Positions 49,996 through 63,745 are shown, counted from the first letter of the stretch. The stretch is 64,000 nt of DNA from Pantoea rodasii (GCF_002095465.1 NZ_MLFP01000001.1:434001-498000); one strand, 5' to 3'. Notes: a model not told the origin generated them from the sequence alone. Numbers and translations: made by a program.

Positions 49996-52725
49996 TCACT
50001 TGACGCCCAATACCTTCCGCGCTTCACGCGCCACGTTGGCCATCTCATCACTCAGCTCGAGCAATTCCGGCTCCAGCGCCTCAATATCGCTCTCCTGATG
50101 CAAACTCTTCTCCAGCTGCTGGCACAGCTGTTTCAGTCGCGGGACGCCGCTGTAGCTGGCGCTGCCGTGCAGCTTATGGATGATCTCGCGCAGGCCAACA
50201 ACGTCATTACTGGCCATACAACTCTCCACGCGCGCTTCCACTTCCGGCAGGAAATCCAACAGCATCTGTAGCAGGTCGCGCGCCAGATCTGGCTTGTTGG
50301 CGGCCTGGCGCAGTGCCAGCGCCCAATCGAGTGACGGCGCAACATCAGGATACACCGGCTGTGCTGAGACAATGTTTGGCGCATAGCGTTGCAGTAACTG
50401 GTTCAGCTTATTTTCGTCAATCGGCTTGGCCAGATAATCATTCATCCCGGCACCAATCAGCTGCTGGCGCTCGCCATCCAGTGCATGTGCGGTCACGGCA
50501 ACAATCGGCGTGTTGGCATGCAGCGGCAAACCACGAATAATCTCACTGGCGCGAATGCCATCGATATCCGGCATCTGAATATCCATCAAAATGACATCCA
50601 GCTTGTGCAGCCGCGCCTGGCGAATTGCCTGCTCCGCGTTGTCGCATAAAATAATCTGCTGCACTTGCTCCTCCAGCAGCGCACCAATCAACTTCAGGTT
50701 GGCGGGATTGTCATCCACTGCCATCACCGTCAGCGGCTGGCGGGCACTGCGCGGCAGCGTATCGCTGTGCCGACTGTGCAGATCCAGCAGCATCGGCAGC
50801 AGGCGCGTCAGTGAAACCGGTTTAGCGATGCAGCCGGCAATGCCGCGCGCCCGTAAATCGTCGGCAAACAACATCATCTCGCTGGGCAACGCCAGTAGCA
50901 CCGAGTCAGCATGCAAGCGCAGACGATGAATCAGCGCATCGGGCAGCGTGGCGGGATGCGGATCGCTGACCGGTAATCCCATCAGCAGCAGCGGGAAGTG
51001 GCTATCGGGCAGCTCATCGAGCGTGGCGTAATGCTGCACCTGCAATGGCGTAATGCTCAGCATCTCCTGCACCGCCTTGGCCACGGCGGCATGCGGTTCG
51101 ATGTAGGCTAACGGAATGGCACGCAGATCCTCCAGCATGCGCGGGATCGGCGGCGCGTTGGGATTGAGATCGAGATGGATGTGCACCCAGAAGGTCGAAC
51201 CCTGGTTCTGGCGGCTGTGAAACGCAATCTCTCCGCCCATTTCCGACACCAGTTTTTGCGTAATCACCAGACCCAAACCGGTACCGCCGTGGCGGCGGGA
51301 AATACTCGCATCCGCCTGACGGAATGCCTGGAACAGTTGTGACTGCTGCTGCTCAGAAATACCAATGCCGGTATCGTGAACCTGAATTTCCAGTTCAACC
51401 CGCGTATTGCTGACGCTGCGCAGTTCAACGCGTAAATCAATGTGCCCCTGTTCAGTGAATTTGATGGCGTTGCCAATCAGGTTGATCAGGATTTGCTGCA
51501 GTCGCAGCGGGTCGCCAATCACATTGTCTGGCACCTGTTTTTCCAGGCAGACGGTGATTTCTAATCCTTTGTCATGTGCTGAGGGCGCCAGTAACACCAG
51601 CGTTTCATCCAGCGTGGCGCGCAGCGGGAACGGGATCGATTCCAGCACCAGCTTGCCGGCTTCCAGTTTGGAGAAATCGAGCACGTCATTGATGATGCTT
51701 AACAGGTTGTTAGCCGAACGTTCGATGGTACTCATGTAGTCGCGCTGGTTGGTACTCAGCCCGGTTTTCAGCATCTGGCGGGTAAAGCCAATCACGCCGT
51801 TGAGCGGTGTGCGCAACTCATGCGACATATTGGCAAGGAATTCTGATTTGATACGCGCCGCTTCCTGCGCACGCTTCTTCGCCAGATCCAGCTCGACGTT
51901 TTGGATCTCCAACTGTTCGAGGGTTTCACGCAGATCGTAGGTGGCCTGATCGATATTCTGCTGCATCTCTTCATGGTAAGCGGTGAGCGACATCGCCATA
52001 GCGTTGATGCCGTTTTTCAGGATGCTCAACTCGCCCAGCATGTAACCATCAACGCGACTGTCGAGCTGGCCACGGCGGATGCGGTCCACCGTGGAGACCA
52101 TGTTGCGAATCGGCCCGGTGACATCGCGCATCAGGCGATAGGCAAACAGCATGGCGATACACAGACAAAACAGCAGCAGCAAAGTGGCCACGAACACTTC
52201 TTTATACTGTTCCAGCCGCACCGATTGCAGGTCGAGTTCGATGGCCACATAACCCAGCGGATTGCCGGACGGTTTCGCATCTTCTCCCGGCAACTCATCC
52301 ACTGAATAGCGTTCGGAGATTATGGGGGTACGCAACACCATTAGGTTGCCATGGCGCTCGACGGACACGCCATCTTCCAGCGTCGAGATATCCTCTTTCT
52401 GCAACAACGCCAGATTTTGATTGTTGTTCGAGGTGACGTAGATGTGATTGTTGTTGTCGAAAATGGTAATGGCACGAACAATGTCGGAATGACGACGATG
52501 CAGCAGGCTTACCAGCTCGCGAATCGCATCACGGTTGTGCCAGGTCATGCCGTATTCGCTGGAGACCGCCAGCGGTTCGATAATGTTCGAGCCGGCATCG
52601 CGTACCTGATGTTGTAATTCGTTATAACGGTGCACCACGAAGAAGGTACTGAGCAGCAGGCCAATCATCAGCGTTGGCGCCAGTATCAAAATCATCATTC
52701 GCGCCCGCAGGCTATATTTGGTCAT
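49996..52725 (-). CDS. barA: BarA, hybrid sensor histidine kinase (partner of UvrY)
   Basis: A 909-residue tripartite kinase (E. coli 918). Order: transmembrane helix at about 11-32, periplasmic sensor part to about 175, a second helix, HAMP ([20 protein letters not shown]), histidine-kinase core with the phospho-His in [19 protein letters not shown], ATPase motifs [20 protein letters not shown] and [13 protein letters not shown], receiver with the phospho-Asp in [15 protein letters not shown], and a C-terminal HPt domain with [12 protein letters not shown]. It senses short-chain organic acids and phosphorylates UvrY, which turns on csrB. ATG 52725 is chosen for [18 protein letters not shown], as in E. 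coli. Confidence 0.96.
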   Translation of the reverse strand: MTKYSLRARMMILILAPTLMIGLLLSTFFVVHRYNELQHQVRDAGSNIIEPLAVSSEYGMTWHNRDAIRELVSLLHRRHSDIVRAITIFDNNNHIYVTSNNNQNLALLQKEDISTLEDGVSVERHGNLMVLRTPIISERYSVDELPGEDAKPSGNPLGYVAIELDLQSVRLEQYKEVFVATLLLLFCLCIAMLFAYRLMRDVTGPIRNMVSTVDRIRRGQLDSRVDGYMLGELSILKNGINAMAMSLTAYHEEMQQNIDQATYDLRETLEQLEIQNVELDLAKKRAQEAARIKSEFLANMSHELRTPLNGVIGFTRQMLKTGLSTNQRDYMSTIERSANNLLSIINDVLDFSKLEAGKLVLESIPFPLRATLDETLVLLAPSAHDKGLEITVCLEKQVPDNVIGDPLRLQQILINLIGNAIKFTEQGHIDLRVELRSVSNTRVELEIQVHDTGIGISEQQQSQLFQAFRQADASISRRHGGTGLGLVITQKLVSEMGGEIAFHSRQNQGSTFWVHIHLDLNPNAPPIPRMLEDLRAIPLAYIEPHAAVAKAVQEMLSITPLQVQHYATLDELPDSHFPLLLMGLPVSDPHPATLPDALIHRLRLHADSVLLALPSEMMLFADDLRARGIAGCIAKPVSLTRLLPMLLDLHSRHSDTLPRSARQPLTVMAVDDNPANLKLIGALLEEQVQQIILCDNAEQAIRQARLHKLDVILMDIQMPDIDGIRASEIIRGLPLHANTPIVAVTAHALDGERQQLIGAGMNDYLAKPIDENKLNQLLQRYAPNIVSAQPVYPDVAPSLDWALALRQAANKPDLARDLLQMLLDFLPEVEARVESCMASNDVVGLREIIHKLHGSASYSGVPRLKQLCQQLEKSLHQESDIEALEPELLELSDEMANVAREARKVLGVK

Positions 52726-52798
52726 AATTGTGGCCTGCAACTCCTGGCATCTGTCCTTGTGCACTCACCTTCACCGTGGCGCACCCATTGACGACACT

Positions 52799-53245
52799 AT
52801 GGCGCAATTTTACTTCGCAAAACAGCACGTGGTGACTCAGCGAAGTGGAATTGGCGCGACGCCCCATTTTGGTGCCCGAAAGTGAGGCGCGATAACGGCT
52901 GTTGCACCGCGGTTTCCGCACATTACCGGGTGTGGAACGGTCGCGTAAAACTGGAACGTTTTTCGCATGAGCACAATCATTCGCAGCGGAATCTGTTCCA
53001 GGGTAGGGGAATTTACCCTCGCCGGTAGGAAAGTTCGTACAAATTGCCGTGGGTGTGGAGGGTGTTGCAGCATTAGTCCACCAGGCAGCGTATAATGCTG
53101 AACAGAATACCCACAACACTTGCGCGCGGCAGTCAGGCATTACTGTCGGCGGGCTACCATTTGGAAAGGGTCGCGATGCTGGATAGGTTCCCACCTCTCC
53201 GCTATCTCGAATCCATGGTGCTGTTAAGCAAAACATACGCGGCGT
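52799..53245 (+). pseudogene. rlmD: Remnant of rlmD (rumA), 23S rRNA m5U1939 methyltransferase
   Basis: In E. coli rlmD (433 codons) lies here between barA and relA. What remains is about 450 bases carrying recognisable pieces in three frames. ATG 52799 opens MAQFYFAKQHVVTQ, like E. coli MAQFYSAKRRTTTRQ, and stops after 28 codons. KLERFSHEH at 52948 matches the middle (KLERFSHSE). [10 protein letters not shown] at 53049 matches the SAM-domain strand [31 protein letters not shown] at about 53119 to LESMVLLSK at about 53232 matches the C-terminus LARDSEALLKAGY...LESMVLFSR. Missing are the iron-sulfur cysteine cluster and the catalytic-cysteine segment. Several deletions and frameshifts make this a true, old pseudogene, unlike the single-base lesions elsewhere. 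Confidence 0.88.
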
Positions 53246-53270
53246 TTTCGTCGTTATGGCAGGAGAGGAT

Positions 53271-55502
53271 ATGGTTGCGGTTAGAAGTGCGCATTTGAAT
53301 ACGGAAGGGGAGTTTGCCCTTGACCAGTGGATCGCCAGTTTAAATATTAATAATCCGCAATCCTGTCAGCGATTAGCGGATACCTGGCGCTACTGTGAAA
53401 CCAAAACGCACAACCATCCAGATCAGGCTCTGCTGCTGTGGCGTGGTATTGAGATGGTGGAAATTCTCACCATGCTCAGTATGGACAACGATAGCCTGCG
53501 TGCGGCATTGCTGTTCCCGCTCGCCAACGCGAATGTCGTCAGTGAAGAAGAGCTGGAAGCGTCATTCGGCAAGGGCATTGTTTTGCTGGTGCACGGCGTG
53601 CGCGACATGGATGCCATTCGCCAGCTAAAAGCGATTCACAATGACTCGATGGCCTCCGAGCAGGTGGATAACGTACGCCGCATGCTGCTGGCGATGGTGG
53701 AAGATTTCCGCTGCGTGGTCATCAAGCTGGCGGAACGTATCGCCCACCTGCGTGAAATGAAAGACGCGCCAGAAGACGAACGCGTACTCGCCGCGAAAGA
53801 AAGCACCAATATCTATGCACCGTTAGCTAACCGTCTGGGCATTGGTCAGCTCAAATGGGAGCTGGAGGATTACTGCTTCCGCTATCTGCATCCTGATGAA
53901 TACAAGCGTATTGCGAAACTGCTGCATGAACGCCGCATCGATCGTGAAGGTTACATTGATAGCTTCGTGAGTAACTTGCGTGCGGAGATGCAGAAAGAGG
54001 GCGTGCGCGCAGAAGTGTATGGCCGCCCGAAACACATCTACAGCATCTGGCGCAAAATGCAGAAGAAGTCGCTGGCGTTTGATGAGCTGTTCGATGTGCG
54101 CGCGGTGCGTATTGTCGCGGAACGTCTGCAGGACTGCTACGGAGCTTTGGGTACCGTGCACACGCTGTATCGCCATCTGCCAAGCGAGTTTGATGACTAC
54201 GTCGCTAATCCTAAACCCAATGGCTATCAATCAATTCATACCGTGGTGCTCGGCCCGCAGGGCAAAACGGTAGAAATCCAGATTCGTACTCGCCAGATGC
54301 ATGAAGATGCAGAGTTGGGCGTGGCGGCGCACTGGAAGTACAAAGAAGGCCCGACCTCCAGCAACGCGCGCGGTGCCGCAGGGCATGAGGAGCGCATTGC
54401 GTGGCTGCGTAAGCTGATCACCTGGCAGGAAGAGATGTCTGATTCCGGCGAGATGCTGGAAGAAGTGCGCAGCCAGGTGTTTGACGATCGGGTGTATGTG
54501 TTTACCCCGAAAGGCGATGTGGTGGATTTACCGTCCGGCTCCACGCCGCTGGATTTCGCTTATCATATTCACAGCGATATCGGCCATCGCTGCATTGGGG
54601 CCAAAATCAGCGGCCGCATTGTGCCGTTTACCTATCAGCTGCAGATGGGCGATCAGATTGAAGTTATCACCCAGAAGCAGCCGAACCCCAGCCGCGACTG
54701 GCTCAATCCGAACCTCGGCTATATCACCACCAGCCGTGGTCGCTCGAAGATTCACGCTTGGTTCCGCAAACAGGATCGCGACAAAAATATTCTGGCGGGC
54801 CGCCAGATTCTTGAAAGCGAGTTGAGCCAGCTGGATATCAGTTTCCGCGATGCAGAAAAAATTCTGCTGCCGCGTTACAACGTCAGCTCGCAGGATGAGC
54901 TGTTGGCAATGATTGGCGGCGGCGATATTCGTCTCAATCAGATGGTGAATTTCCTGCAGGCCAAACTCAACAAACCGAGTGCAGAAGAGGAAGATCGCCA
55001 GGCGTTGCGCCAGCTGACGCAGAAATCGTACACGCCATCGCAACGCAAAGAGAGCGGGCGCGTGGTGGTGGAAGGCGTGGGCAATCTGCTGCACCATATC
55101 GCGCGTTGCTGCCAGCCGATTCCCGGCGATGATATCGTGGGCTTTATCACGCAAGGGCGCGGTATTTCAATCCACCGTGCCGATTGTGACCAGCTCAGCG
55201 AGCTGATCTCTCATGCGCCGGAACGTATTGTCGATGCGGTGTGGGGCGAAGATTATTCCAGCGGTTATTCGCTGGTGGTGCGCGTCACCGCCAACGATCG
55301 CAGCGGCTTACTGCGTGATATCACCACCATTCTGGCGAATGAGAAAGTTAACGTGCTGGGCGTTTCCAGCCGCAGCGACACCAAAAAGCAGCTGGCGACC
55401 ATCGATATGGATATTGAGATTTATAACCAGCAGGTGCTGGGCCGCGTGCTGGCGCGCCTCAATCAGGTGCCGGATATCATCGATGCGCGTCGTTTGAACT
55501 GA
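53271..55502 (+). CDS. relA: RelA, GTP pyrophosphokinase ((p)ppGpp synthetase I)
   Basis: A 743-residue enzyme (E. coli 744) that makes (p)ppGpp on starved ribosomes. Order: a degenerate hydrolase domain in which the catalytic HD is replaced ([16 protein letters not shown]), so only synthesis is expected; the synthetase domain with [16 protein letters not shown] and [17 protein letters not shown] ([17 protein letters not shown]); a zinc-finger region with [15 protein letters not shown] and HRADC; and a C-terminal ACT domain. ATG 53271, five bases after AGGAG, is chosen over 53256 because it gives [10 protein letters not shown] as in E. coli. It lies directly after the rlmD remnant. Confidence 0.96.
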   Translation: MVAVRSAHLNTEGEFALDQWIASLNINNPQSCQRLADTWRYCETKTHNHPDQALLLWRGIEMVEILTMLSMDNDSLRAALLFPLANANVVSEEELEASFGKGIVLLVHGVRDMDAIRQLKAIHNDSMASEQVDNVRRMLLAMVEDFRCVVIKLAERIAHLREMKDAPEDERVLAAKESTNIYAPLANRLGIGQLKWELEDYCFRYLHPDEYKRIAKLLHERRIDREGYIDSFVSNLRAEMQKEGVRAEVYGRPKHIYSIWRKMQKKSLAFDELFDVRAVRIVAERLQDCYGALGTVHTLYRHLPSEFDDYVANPKPNGYQSIHTVVLGPQGKTVEIQIRTRQMHEDAELGVAAHWKYKEGPTSSNARGAAGHEERIAWLRKLITWQEEMSDSGEMLEEVRSQVFDDRVYVFTPKGDVVDLPSGSTPLDFAYHIHSDIGHRCIGAKISGRIVPFTYQLQMGDQIEVITQKQPNPSRDWLNPNLGYITTSRGRSKIHAWFRKQDRDKNILAGRQILESELSQLDISFRDAEKILLPRYNVSSQDELLAMIGGGDIRLNQMVNFLQAKLNKPSAEEEDRQALRQLTQKSYTPSQRKESGRVVVEGVGNLLHHIARCCQPIPGDDIVGFITQGRGISIHRADCDQLSELISHAPERIVDAVWGEDYSSGYSLVVRVTANDRSGLLRDITTILANEKVNVLGVSSRSDTKKQLATIDMDIEIYNQQVLGRVLARLNQVPDIIDARRLN

Positions 55503-55543
55503 TTTTGCCATTAATGGCGCATCTACAGTGTTCGGTGCGCCGT

Positions 55544-55574
55544 AAGGTCGCCATTTTTGGCGACCTTTTCCATT
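55544..55574 (+). terminator. Rho-independent terminator after relA
   Basis: AAGGTCGCC, loop ATTTTT, GGCGACCTT and a T-rich tail, 42 bases past the relA stop and ahead of mazG. Confidence 0.8.
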
Positions 55575-55596
55575 TTTAACCCCAAAGGATTTCCCC

Positions 55597-56388
55597 ATGA
55601 CAGCCCTCAACCGCCTGCTCACCATCATGCAAACCCTGCGCGACCCGGAGCGCGGCTGCCCGTGGGATCGCCAGCAGACCTTTGCCTCTATCGCGCCTTA
55701 CACGCTGGAAGAGACCTACGAAGTGATCGATGCCATTCAGCGCGAAGACTTTTACGATCTCCGCGGTGAACTGGGCGATTTATTGTTCCAGGTGGTGTTT
55801 TACGCGCAGATGGCGGATGAGCAACAGCGCTTCAACTTTGATGACATCTGCAACGCGATCAGCGACAAGCTGGAACGTCGTCATCCACACATTTTTGGTG
55901 ATGTGCAGGCCGACACCACGCAGGAAGTGCTGAAAAATTGGGAAGCCATTAAGCACAGCGAACGTGCCGAAAAGTCACAGCACTCCGCGCTGGATGACAT
56001 TCCCAAAGCGCTGCCCGCACTGATGCGCGCGCACAAAATTCAGAAGCGTTGCAGCACGGTGGGCTTCGACTGGAATAACCTGGGTCCGGTGCTCGACAAA
56101 GTGCATGAAGAGATCGATGAAGTGATGCACGAAGCACAGCAGGCGGTGGTTGATAACGACAAGCTGGAAGAAGAAATCGGCGATCTGCTGTTCGCCACCG
56201 TCAACCTCTCTCGCCATTTGGGCAGTAAAGCAGAAGTGGCTTTGCAGAAAGCCAATGATAAATTCGAGCGCCGCTTCCGACAGGTTGAATCCATCATCAG
56301 CGATCAGGGCATGGCGATGACCGATGCCACACTGGAACAGATGGAAGCCGCCTGGCAGCAGGTGAAAGTCAGTGAGAACAAAGACTAA
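55597..56388 (+). CDS. mazG: MazG, nucleoside triphosphate pyrophosphohydrolase
   Basis: A 263-residue protein, the same length as E. coli MazG, with two tandem MazG domains. The acidic EExxE/ExxD helices are seen in LEETYEVIDAI with GELGDLLFQVVFYA (first half) and KVHEEIDEVMHEA with EEEIGDLLFATVNLSR (second half, the active one). It hydrolyses NTPs and dNTPs to monophosphates. The mazEF toxin-antitoxin pair that precedes it in E. coli is absent; relA is the direct neighbour. Confidence 0.95.
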   Translation: MTALNRLLTIMQTLRDPERGCPWDRQQTFASIAPYTLEETYEVIDAIQREDFYDLRGELGDLLFQVVFYAQMADEQQRFNFDDICNAISDKLERRHPHIFGDVQADTTQEVLKNWEAIKHSERAEKSQHSALDDIPKALPALMRAHKIQKRCSTVGFDWNNLGPVLDKVHEEIDEVMHEAQQAVVDNDKLEEEIGDLLFATVNLSRHLGSKAEVALQKANDKFERRFRQVESIISDQGMAMTDATLEQMEAAWQQVKVSENKD

Positions 56389-56623
56389 GCGATTATTCCA
56401 CAAATAGCCGATTATTCCTGCGCTGTGCATAATTTGTCCGCTTGAGCTTACTCGATTCAGCCAAGCGGTAACTTTGTGACGCACGTCAACATTTAACCCC
56501 CGTCTATCCGCTATGTTATCGGCTTCAATGCGTGGGGGATGGTGTGATTCATCAATTGTGGCTTAAGACGACTTCGGGTATACTATTTTCCCGTCTTGGT
56601 TATTCCACCGTCTTTAAACCTAA

Positions 56624-58276
<1,653 letters not shown>

Positions 58277-58291
58277 AAGTTTAACGAACGG

Positions 58292-58320
58292 CGCGCGAAC
58301 TTTTCGCGCGTTGTTTGTCT
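58292..58320 (+). terminator. Hairpin terminator or attenuator between pyrG and eno
   Basis: CGCGCGAA, loop CTT, TTCGCGCG, then TTGTTTGTCTT. It should lower read-through from pyrG into eno, 34 bases upstream of the eno ATG. Confidence 0.65.
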
Positions 58321-58329
58321 TAGGATTGA

Positions 58330-59649
<1,320 letters not shown>

Positions 59650-59692
59650 TGGTCTGTTGATGTGGCCCGATTGGCCGCATCATCGCTGATAA

Positions 59693-59724
59693 AGCCCCGC
59701 CTCGTGCGGGGCTTTTTGTTTTTT
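59693..59724 (+). terminator. Rho-independent terminator after eno
   Basis: AGCCCCGC, loop CTCGT, GCGGGGCT, then T4 G T6: a classic strong terminator. Confidence 0.92.
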
Positions 59725-59798
59725 GACACGAAGCAGCTGTGAACGCACGGCGAAAATCTGCCATAATCCCCGCCTCGAATTTTAGACGTGAGTGAAAA

Positions 59799-60470
59799 AT
59801 GTTCTACCCGATTAACGAAATGTTCCAGACCCTGCAGGGTGAAGGTTTTTACACCGGTGTTCCGGCGCTGTTCATCCGCTTACAGGGATGTCCGGTGGGC
59901 TGTAGCTGGTGTGATACCAAACATACCTGGGAAAAGCTGGCCAATCGGGAGACCTCGCTGGGCGATATTCTGGTGAAAACCGTGGAGAGTGACGCCTGGG
60001 GCAGCGCCGACGCGGCGATGCTGATTGAGACCATTCAACGTCAGGGCTGGACCGCGCGCCATGTGGTGATCACTGGCGGCGAACCGGCCATTTTTGATTT
60101 GCGCCCGCTGACCGAAGCGTTAGAAGCCGGTGGATTTGACTGCCAGATTGAGACCAGCGGCACGCATGAAGTGCAGTGTTCTGACGCCACCTGGGTGACG
60201 GTTTCACCTAAGGTGAATATGCGCGGTGGTTATGACGTGTTGCCGCAGGCGTTGCAGCGTGCGGATGAGATTAAACATCCGGTGGCACGTGAGCGTGATG
60301 TGGAAGCGTTAGATGTTTTACTGGCAGGCCTGCACGATGACAAAAAGCGCATCGTGGCGCTGCAACCGATCAGTCGCGGCGATGCGGCCACCAAACTGTG
60401 CATTGATACTTGTATTGCGCGTAACTGGCGCCTTTCGATGCAGACGCATAAGTATTTGAATATTGCTTAA
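59799..60470 (+). CDS. queE: QueE, 7-carboxy-7-deazaguanine synthase
   Basis: A 223-residue radical-SAM enzyme (same as E. coli) that makes 7-carboxy-7-deazaguanine for queuosine. The cluster-binding cysteines are spaced C-x3-C-x2-C in LQGCPVGCSWCDTKH, as in E. coli. VITGGEPAIFDLRPLTEAL and IETSGTHEVQ are SAM- and substrate-binding regions. It stands alone between the eno terminator and a palindromic repeat. Also known to affect cell division when overproduced in E. coli. Confidence 0.95.
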   Translation: MFYPINEMFQTLQGEGFYTGVPALFIRLQGCPVGCSWCDTKHTWEKLANRETSLGDILVKTVESDAWGSADAAMLIETIQRQGWTARHVVITGGEPAIFDLRPLTEALEAGGFDCQIETSGTHEVQCSDATWVTVSPKVNMRGGYDVLPQALQRADEIKHPVARERDVEALDVLLAGLHDDKKRIVALQPISRGDAATKLCIDTCIARNWRLSMQTHKYLNIA

Positions 60471-60472
60471 TC

Positions 60473-60547
60473 CCGTAGCGGCGTGATTCATCACGCGTAT
60501 TTTGCAACATCACTGCTGCTAAATGCGCGATGAATCGCGCCGCGACG
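60473..60547. repeat. Palindromic intergenic repeat, REP/BIME-like, copy D
   Basis: CCGTAGCGGCGTGATTCATC and GCGCGATGAATCGCGCCGCG form inverted arms around a short spacer. It separates the convergent ends of queE and the pyrophosphatase gene, the same setting as copies A and C. Confidence 0.78.
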
Positions 60548-60554
60548 ATAGGTT

Positions 60555-61154
60555 TTACTGCTTCGCTTTATAAGCGTCGAACGCCTGCTTGATTTCAGTT
60601 TTGGCTTTCGCCGCATCTTCAAAACCATTCAGCTCAACTTTCTTACGACCGTCTGGCAACTGCTTGTACACACGGAAGAACGCCTGCAGACGCTCCTGCT
60701 CCATTTTCGGCAGATCGCTCATCTCTTTGATGTCATCGTAAGTTGGGTCGATTTTGCTGGCCGGCACCGCGACGATTTTGTCATCCACTTCGCCGCCATC
60801 GATCATCTTCAGCACGCCAATCGGACGCAGTTTGATCAACGTGCCCGGTTGCAGCGGTGCGCGGGTGTAGAAAATCACGTCCAGCGGATCTTTATCGCCA
60901 CCCAATGACTGCGTCAATGAACCGTAATTGGCGGGATAAGCCACCGGCATCGACTGGAAGCGGTCAGCCACAATAAAGCCGGTTTTAGCATCGGTTTCAT
61001 ATTTGATCATGCCGCCAGCCGGGATTTCGGTCACGGCATAGAATTCATCCGGCACGTTTTCTGGCTGTGGGAAATCCAGTACGTTTTGCGCCTGAACGGC
61101 GGCAGAGGCGGAAACAAGCAAAGCAATAACAGAAAGACGTTTGACGAGGTTCAT
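60555..61154 (-). CDS. Inorganic pyrophosphatase (family I) with a signal peptide, predicted periplasmic
   Basis: A 199-residue protein. Residues 1-22 (MNLVKRLSVIALLVSASAAVQA) form a Sec signal peptide with cleavage after AQA or VQA. The rest is a family I soluble pyrophosphatase: the signature DKDPLDV corresponds to E. coli DGDPVDV, with further conserved MIKYETDAKTG, YPANYGSL and KIDPTYDDI. It would hydrolyse pyrophosphate outside the cytoplasm, an unusual place for this family. It is not the housekeeping cytoplasmic ppa, which lacks a leader. The neighbours queE and queD do not obviously need it. Regulation is not visible. Confidence 0.88.
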   Translation of the reverse strand: MNLVKRLSVIALLVSASAAVQAQNVLDFPQPENVPDEFYAVTEIPAGGMIKYETDAKTGFIVADRFQSMPVAYPANYGSLTQSLGGDKDPLDVIFYTRAPLQPGTLIKLRPIGVLKMIDGGEVDDKIVAVPASKIDPTYDDIKEMSDLPKMEQERLQAFFRVYKQLPDGRKKVELNGFEDAAKAKTEIKQAFDAYKAKQ

Positions 61155-61283
61155 TGTTGATTCTCTTGATCTTTAATGAAGGAGACAACAACGTAGTGGG
61201 GGCGGATGACAGGGAGATGAAGTGAACGTAAAGAAGCGTATAGCTGAAAGTCAGGCTGCACAGCGGCAGCCCGTCAACAGTGA

Positions 61284-61643
61284 TTAACCTTTATAAGTAC
61301 AACCTGCGGTACAGGTTTCTTTGATCATCACGGCGCTCAGTTCTGGCAGGATCGGCTTCATCTGATCCCAAATCCATTTTGCCAGCACTTCGCTGGTTGG
61401 ATTTTCCAGGCCTGGAATATCATTCAAATAGTGATGATCGAGACGATCATAAATCGGCATAAATGCCGCCTTCAGTTCGGCAAAATCCATTACCCAACCG
61501 GTATGTGCATCCACTTCACCGGTAATTTCTAGTCGCACCAGAAACGAATGGCCGTGCAGACGACCACACTTATGCCCTTCAGGCACATGCGGCAGACGGT
61601 GAGCAGATTCGAACTGGAACTCTTTAAACAGCGTGGTAGACAT
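61284..61643 (-). CDS. queD: QueD, 6-carboxy-5,6,7,8-tetrahydropterin synthase
   Basis: A 119-residue PTPS-like enzyme (E. coli 121) that turns 7,8-dihydroneopterin triphosphate into 6-carboxy-tetrahydropterin, the substrate of QueE. Zinc ligands lie in FESAHRLP and LHGHSF, the catalytic cysteine in GHKCGRLH, and [10 protein letters not shown] is conserved. The frame is open to 61700, but ATG 61643 gives [15 protein letters not shown], matching E. coli. Divergent from cysJ. Confidence 0.95.
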   Translation of the reverse strand: MSTTLFKEFQFESAHRLPHVPEGHKCGRLHGHSFLVRLEITGEVDAHTGWVMDFAELKAAFMPIYDRLDHHYLNDIPGLENPTSEVLAKWIWDQMKPILPELSAVMIKETCTAGCTYKG

Positions 61644-61700
61644 AATGGCTCTCAGACTTAAAAACCGCCGAATTCTACCTGAATCACAGATTTTTCGCAC

Positions 61701-61940
61701 CCGCTAGTGTTGAAAAGGGCATTTTGCGCCCTGGCAGGCGATCGGTCACTGATTAAATCATTGAATTACTGTGGCTTTATTTACCACTTTTGTCGATTAA
61801 CATTACCCGAAAAACCACTTAGTCATTTTGGTTATTTATTATGTCGAAGGCTTATTTAATCGTTAATATACAGCCCGGTAACCTACTCACTCTTCCGCCA
61901 CATATCGGTCCGGACCTCATACACTGGAATTTTTAACGCG
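61701..61940. promoter_or_regulatory. Divergent queD/cysJ control region
   Basis: An AT-rich 240-base gap with no gene. The cysJIH promoter, activated in E. coli by CysB with acetylserine, should lie here; TAATATAC near 61864-61871 could be a -10 element. CysB sites are too degenerate to call by eye. Confidence 0.45.
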
Positions 61941-63745
61941 ATGACGACTCAGGCACCAGGTTCAATGCTCCCGCTTAATCCGGAGCAACTCGCGCGCTTA
62001 CAGGCAGCGACCACGGATTTCAACACCACGCAGATGGCCTGGCTTTCCGGCTACTTCTGGGGCATGGTCAATCAGACGCCGGGCGCCGTTGCCGCACCTG
62101 CGCCGGTTCAGGCAGAAGTGCCAACCATTACGCTGATTTCCGCTTCGCAAACCGGTAACGCCCGTCGTCTGGCTGAACAACTGCGTGATGACCTGCTGGC
62201 CGCCAGGCTGAGCGTCAATCTGGTGAACGCCGGTGACTACAAGTTCAAGCAAATCGGCCAGGAGAAATTACTGGTGGTGGTCACCTCCACTCAAGGTGAG
62301 GGCGAGCCGCCAGAAGAAGCCGTCGCGCTGCATAAATTCCTGCTGTCGAAGAAAGCGCCGAAATTTGCGGCAGGCTCCGCGTTTGCGGTGTTTGGCCTCG
62401 GCGATACCTCTTACGAGTTCTTCAGCAAAGCCGGTAAAGACTTTGATGAGCGTCTGGCTGAGCTGGGCGCAGAACGTCTGCTGGATCGTGTTGATGCGGA
62501 CGTCGAGTATAAAGAGCAAGCCACGGCCTGGCGTCAGCAGCTGACCGAGATCCTGAAAGCGCGCGTGCCGAGTGAATCCTCGGTGGTCGCAGCCGTAACG
62601 GCATCCGGCGTGGTGAACGACATTCACACCAGCCTTACAGTAAAGAAGCGCCGCTGACCGCCAGCTTTGCTGCCAACCAGAAAATCACCGGCCGCGATTC
62701 CGATAAAGATGTGCGCCATATCGAAATCGATTTGGGCGATTCAGGTCTGCGTTACCAACCGGGCGATGCGCTGGGCGTGTGGTTTGAGAACGACGCCGAG
62801 CTGGTGGATGAATTGCTGCAGCTGGTGTGGCTGAAAGGCGATGAGTCCGTTGAAGTGAACGGCGAAACCTTGCCGCTGGCTGAGGCGCTGCAAAAACATT
62901 ATGAGCTGACGGTGAATACCCCGCAGATCGTTGAGCAATATGCGGCGCTGTCACGTAATGATGCGCTGCTGGCGCTGTCAGGTGATAAGCCGAAGCTGCA
63001 AAGCTATGCGCAAAGCTTCCCGATCGTCGATATGGTGCGTCAGGCCCCGACCGAACTGAACGCCGAACAGCTGACCGGGCTGCTGCGTCCTCTGACCCCT
63101 CGTCTCTATTCCATCGCCTCGTCGCAAGCGGAAACTGATACCGAGGTGCATATCACCGTTGGCGCAGTCCGCTACGAGATTGACGGTCGTCAGCGCGGCG
63201 GTGGTGCGTCAACCTGGCTGGCCGACCGCATCGAAGAAGAGGGCGAGATTCGCGTGTTCATCGAACACAACGACAACTTCCGCTTGCCGGCCAACCCGGA
63301 AACCCCGGTGATCATGGTCGGTCCTGGCACCGGCATCGCGCCGTTCCGTTCCTTTATGCAGCAGCGTGATAACGACGGCGCAGGTGGCAAGAACTGGCTG
63401 TTCTTTGGCAATCCGCACTTCACCGATGATTTCCTCTATCAGGTGGAATGGCAGAAATACGTCAAAGACGGCTTGCTGACCAACATTGATTTAGCGTGGT
63501 CACGCGACCAGGTTGAGAAAATATACGTACAAGATAAAATCCGCGCGAAAGGGGCGGAAGTGTGGCGCTGGATTGAAGAGGGCGCCCACCTTTACGTCTG
63601 CGGCGACGCCAATCGCATGGCGAAAGACGTTGAGCAGGCATTACTGGATGTGGTGGTCGAACACGGCAGCATGGATCGTGAAACGGCTGACGAATTTTTA
63701 AGTGAGCTGCGCATTGAGCGCCGTTATCAGCGAGACGTTTACTAA
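61941..63745 (+). CDS. cysJ: CysJ, sulfite reductase flavoprotein alpha subunit, frameshifted
   Basis: CysJ carries electrons from NADPH through FAD and FMN to CysI for sulfite reduction. The flavodoxin domain ([28 protein letters not shown]) lies before the break; the FAD part ([11 protein letters not shown]) and NADPH part ([31 protein letters not shown]) after it, ending RRYQRDVY. The frame is lost at 62633-62634: ACC AGC C-T TAC lacks one C, so the first part ends [10 protein letters not shown] at 62657 instead of continuing [15 protein letters not shown]. The repaired length is 601 residues (E. coli 599). The stop overlaps the cysI start. Confidence 0.95.

Noticed and set aside
53095-53298. 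67-codon small protein upstream of relA
   Set aside because: It is the C-terminal fragment of decayed rlmD running into the relA start, not a new gene.
62658-62711. cysJ as a natural two-subunit flavoprotein
   Set aside because: The second frame resumes mid-linker with full identity to the single-chain enzyme, and no ribosome site precedes its first possible start; a one-base deletion is simpler.
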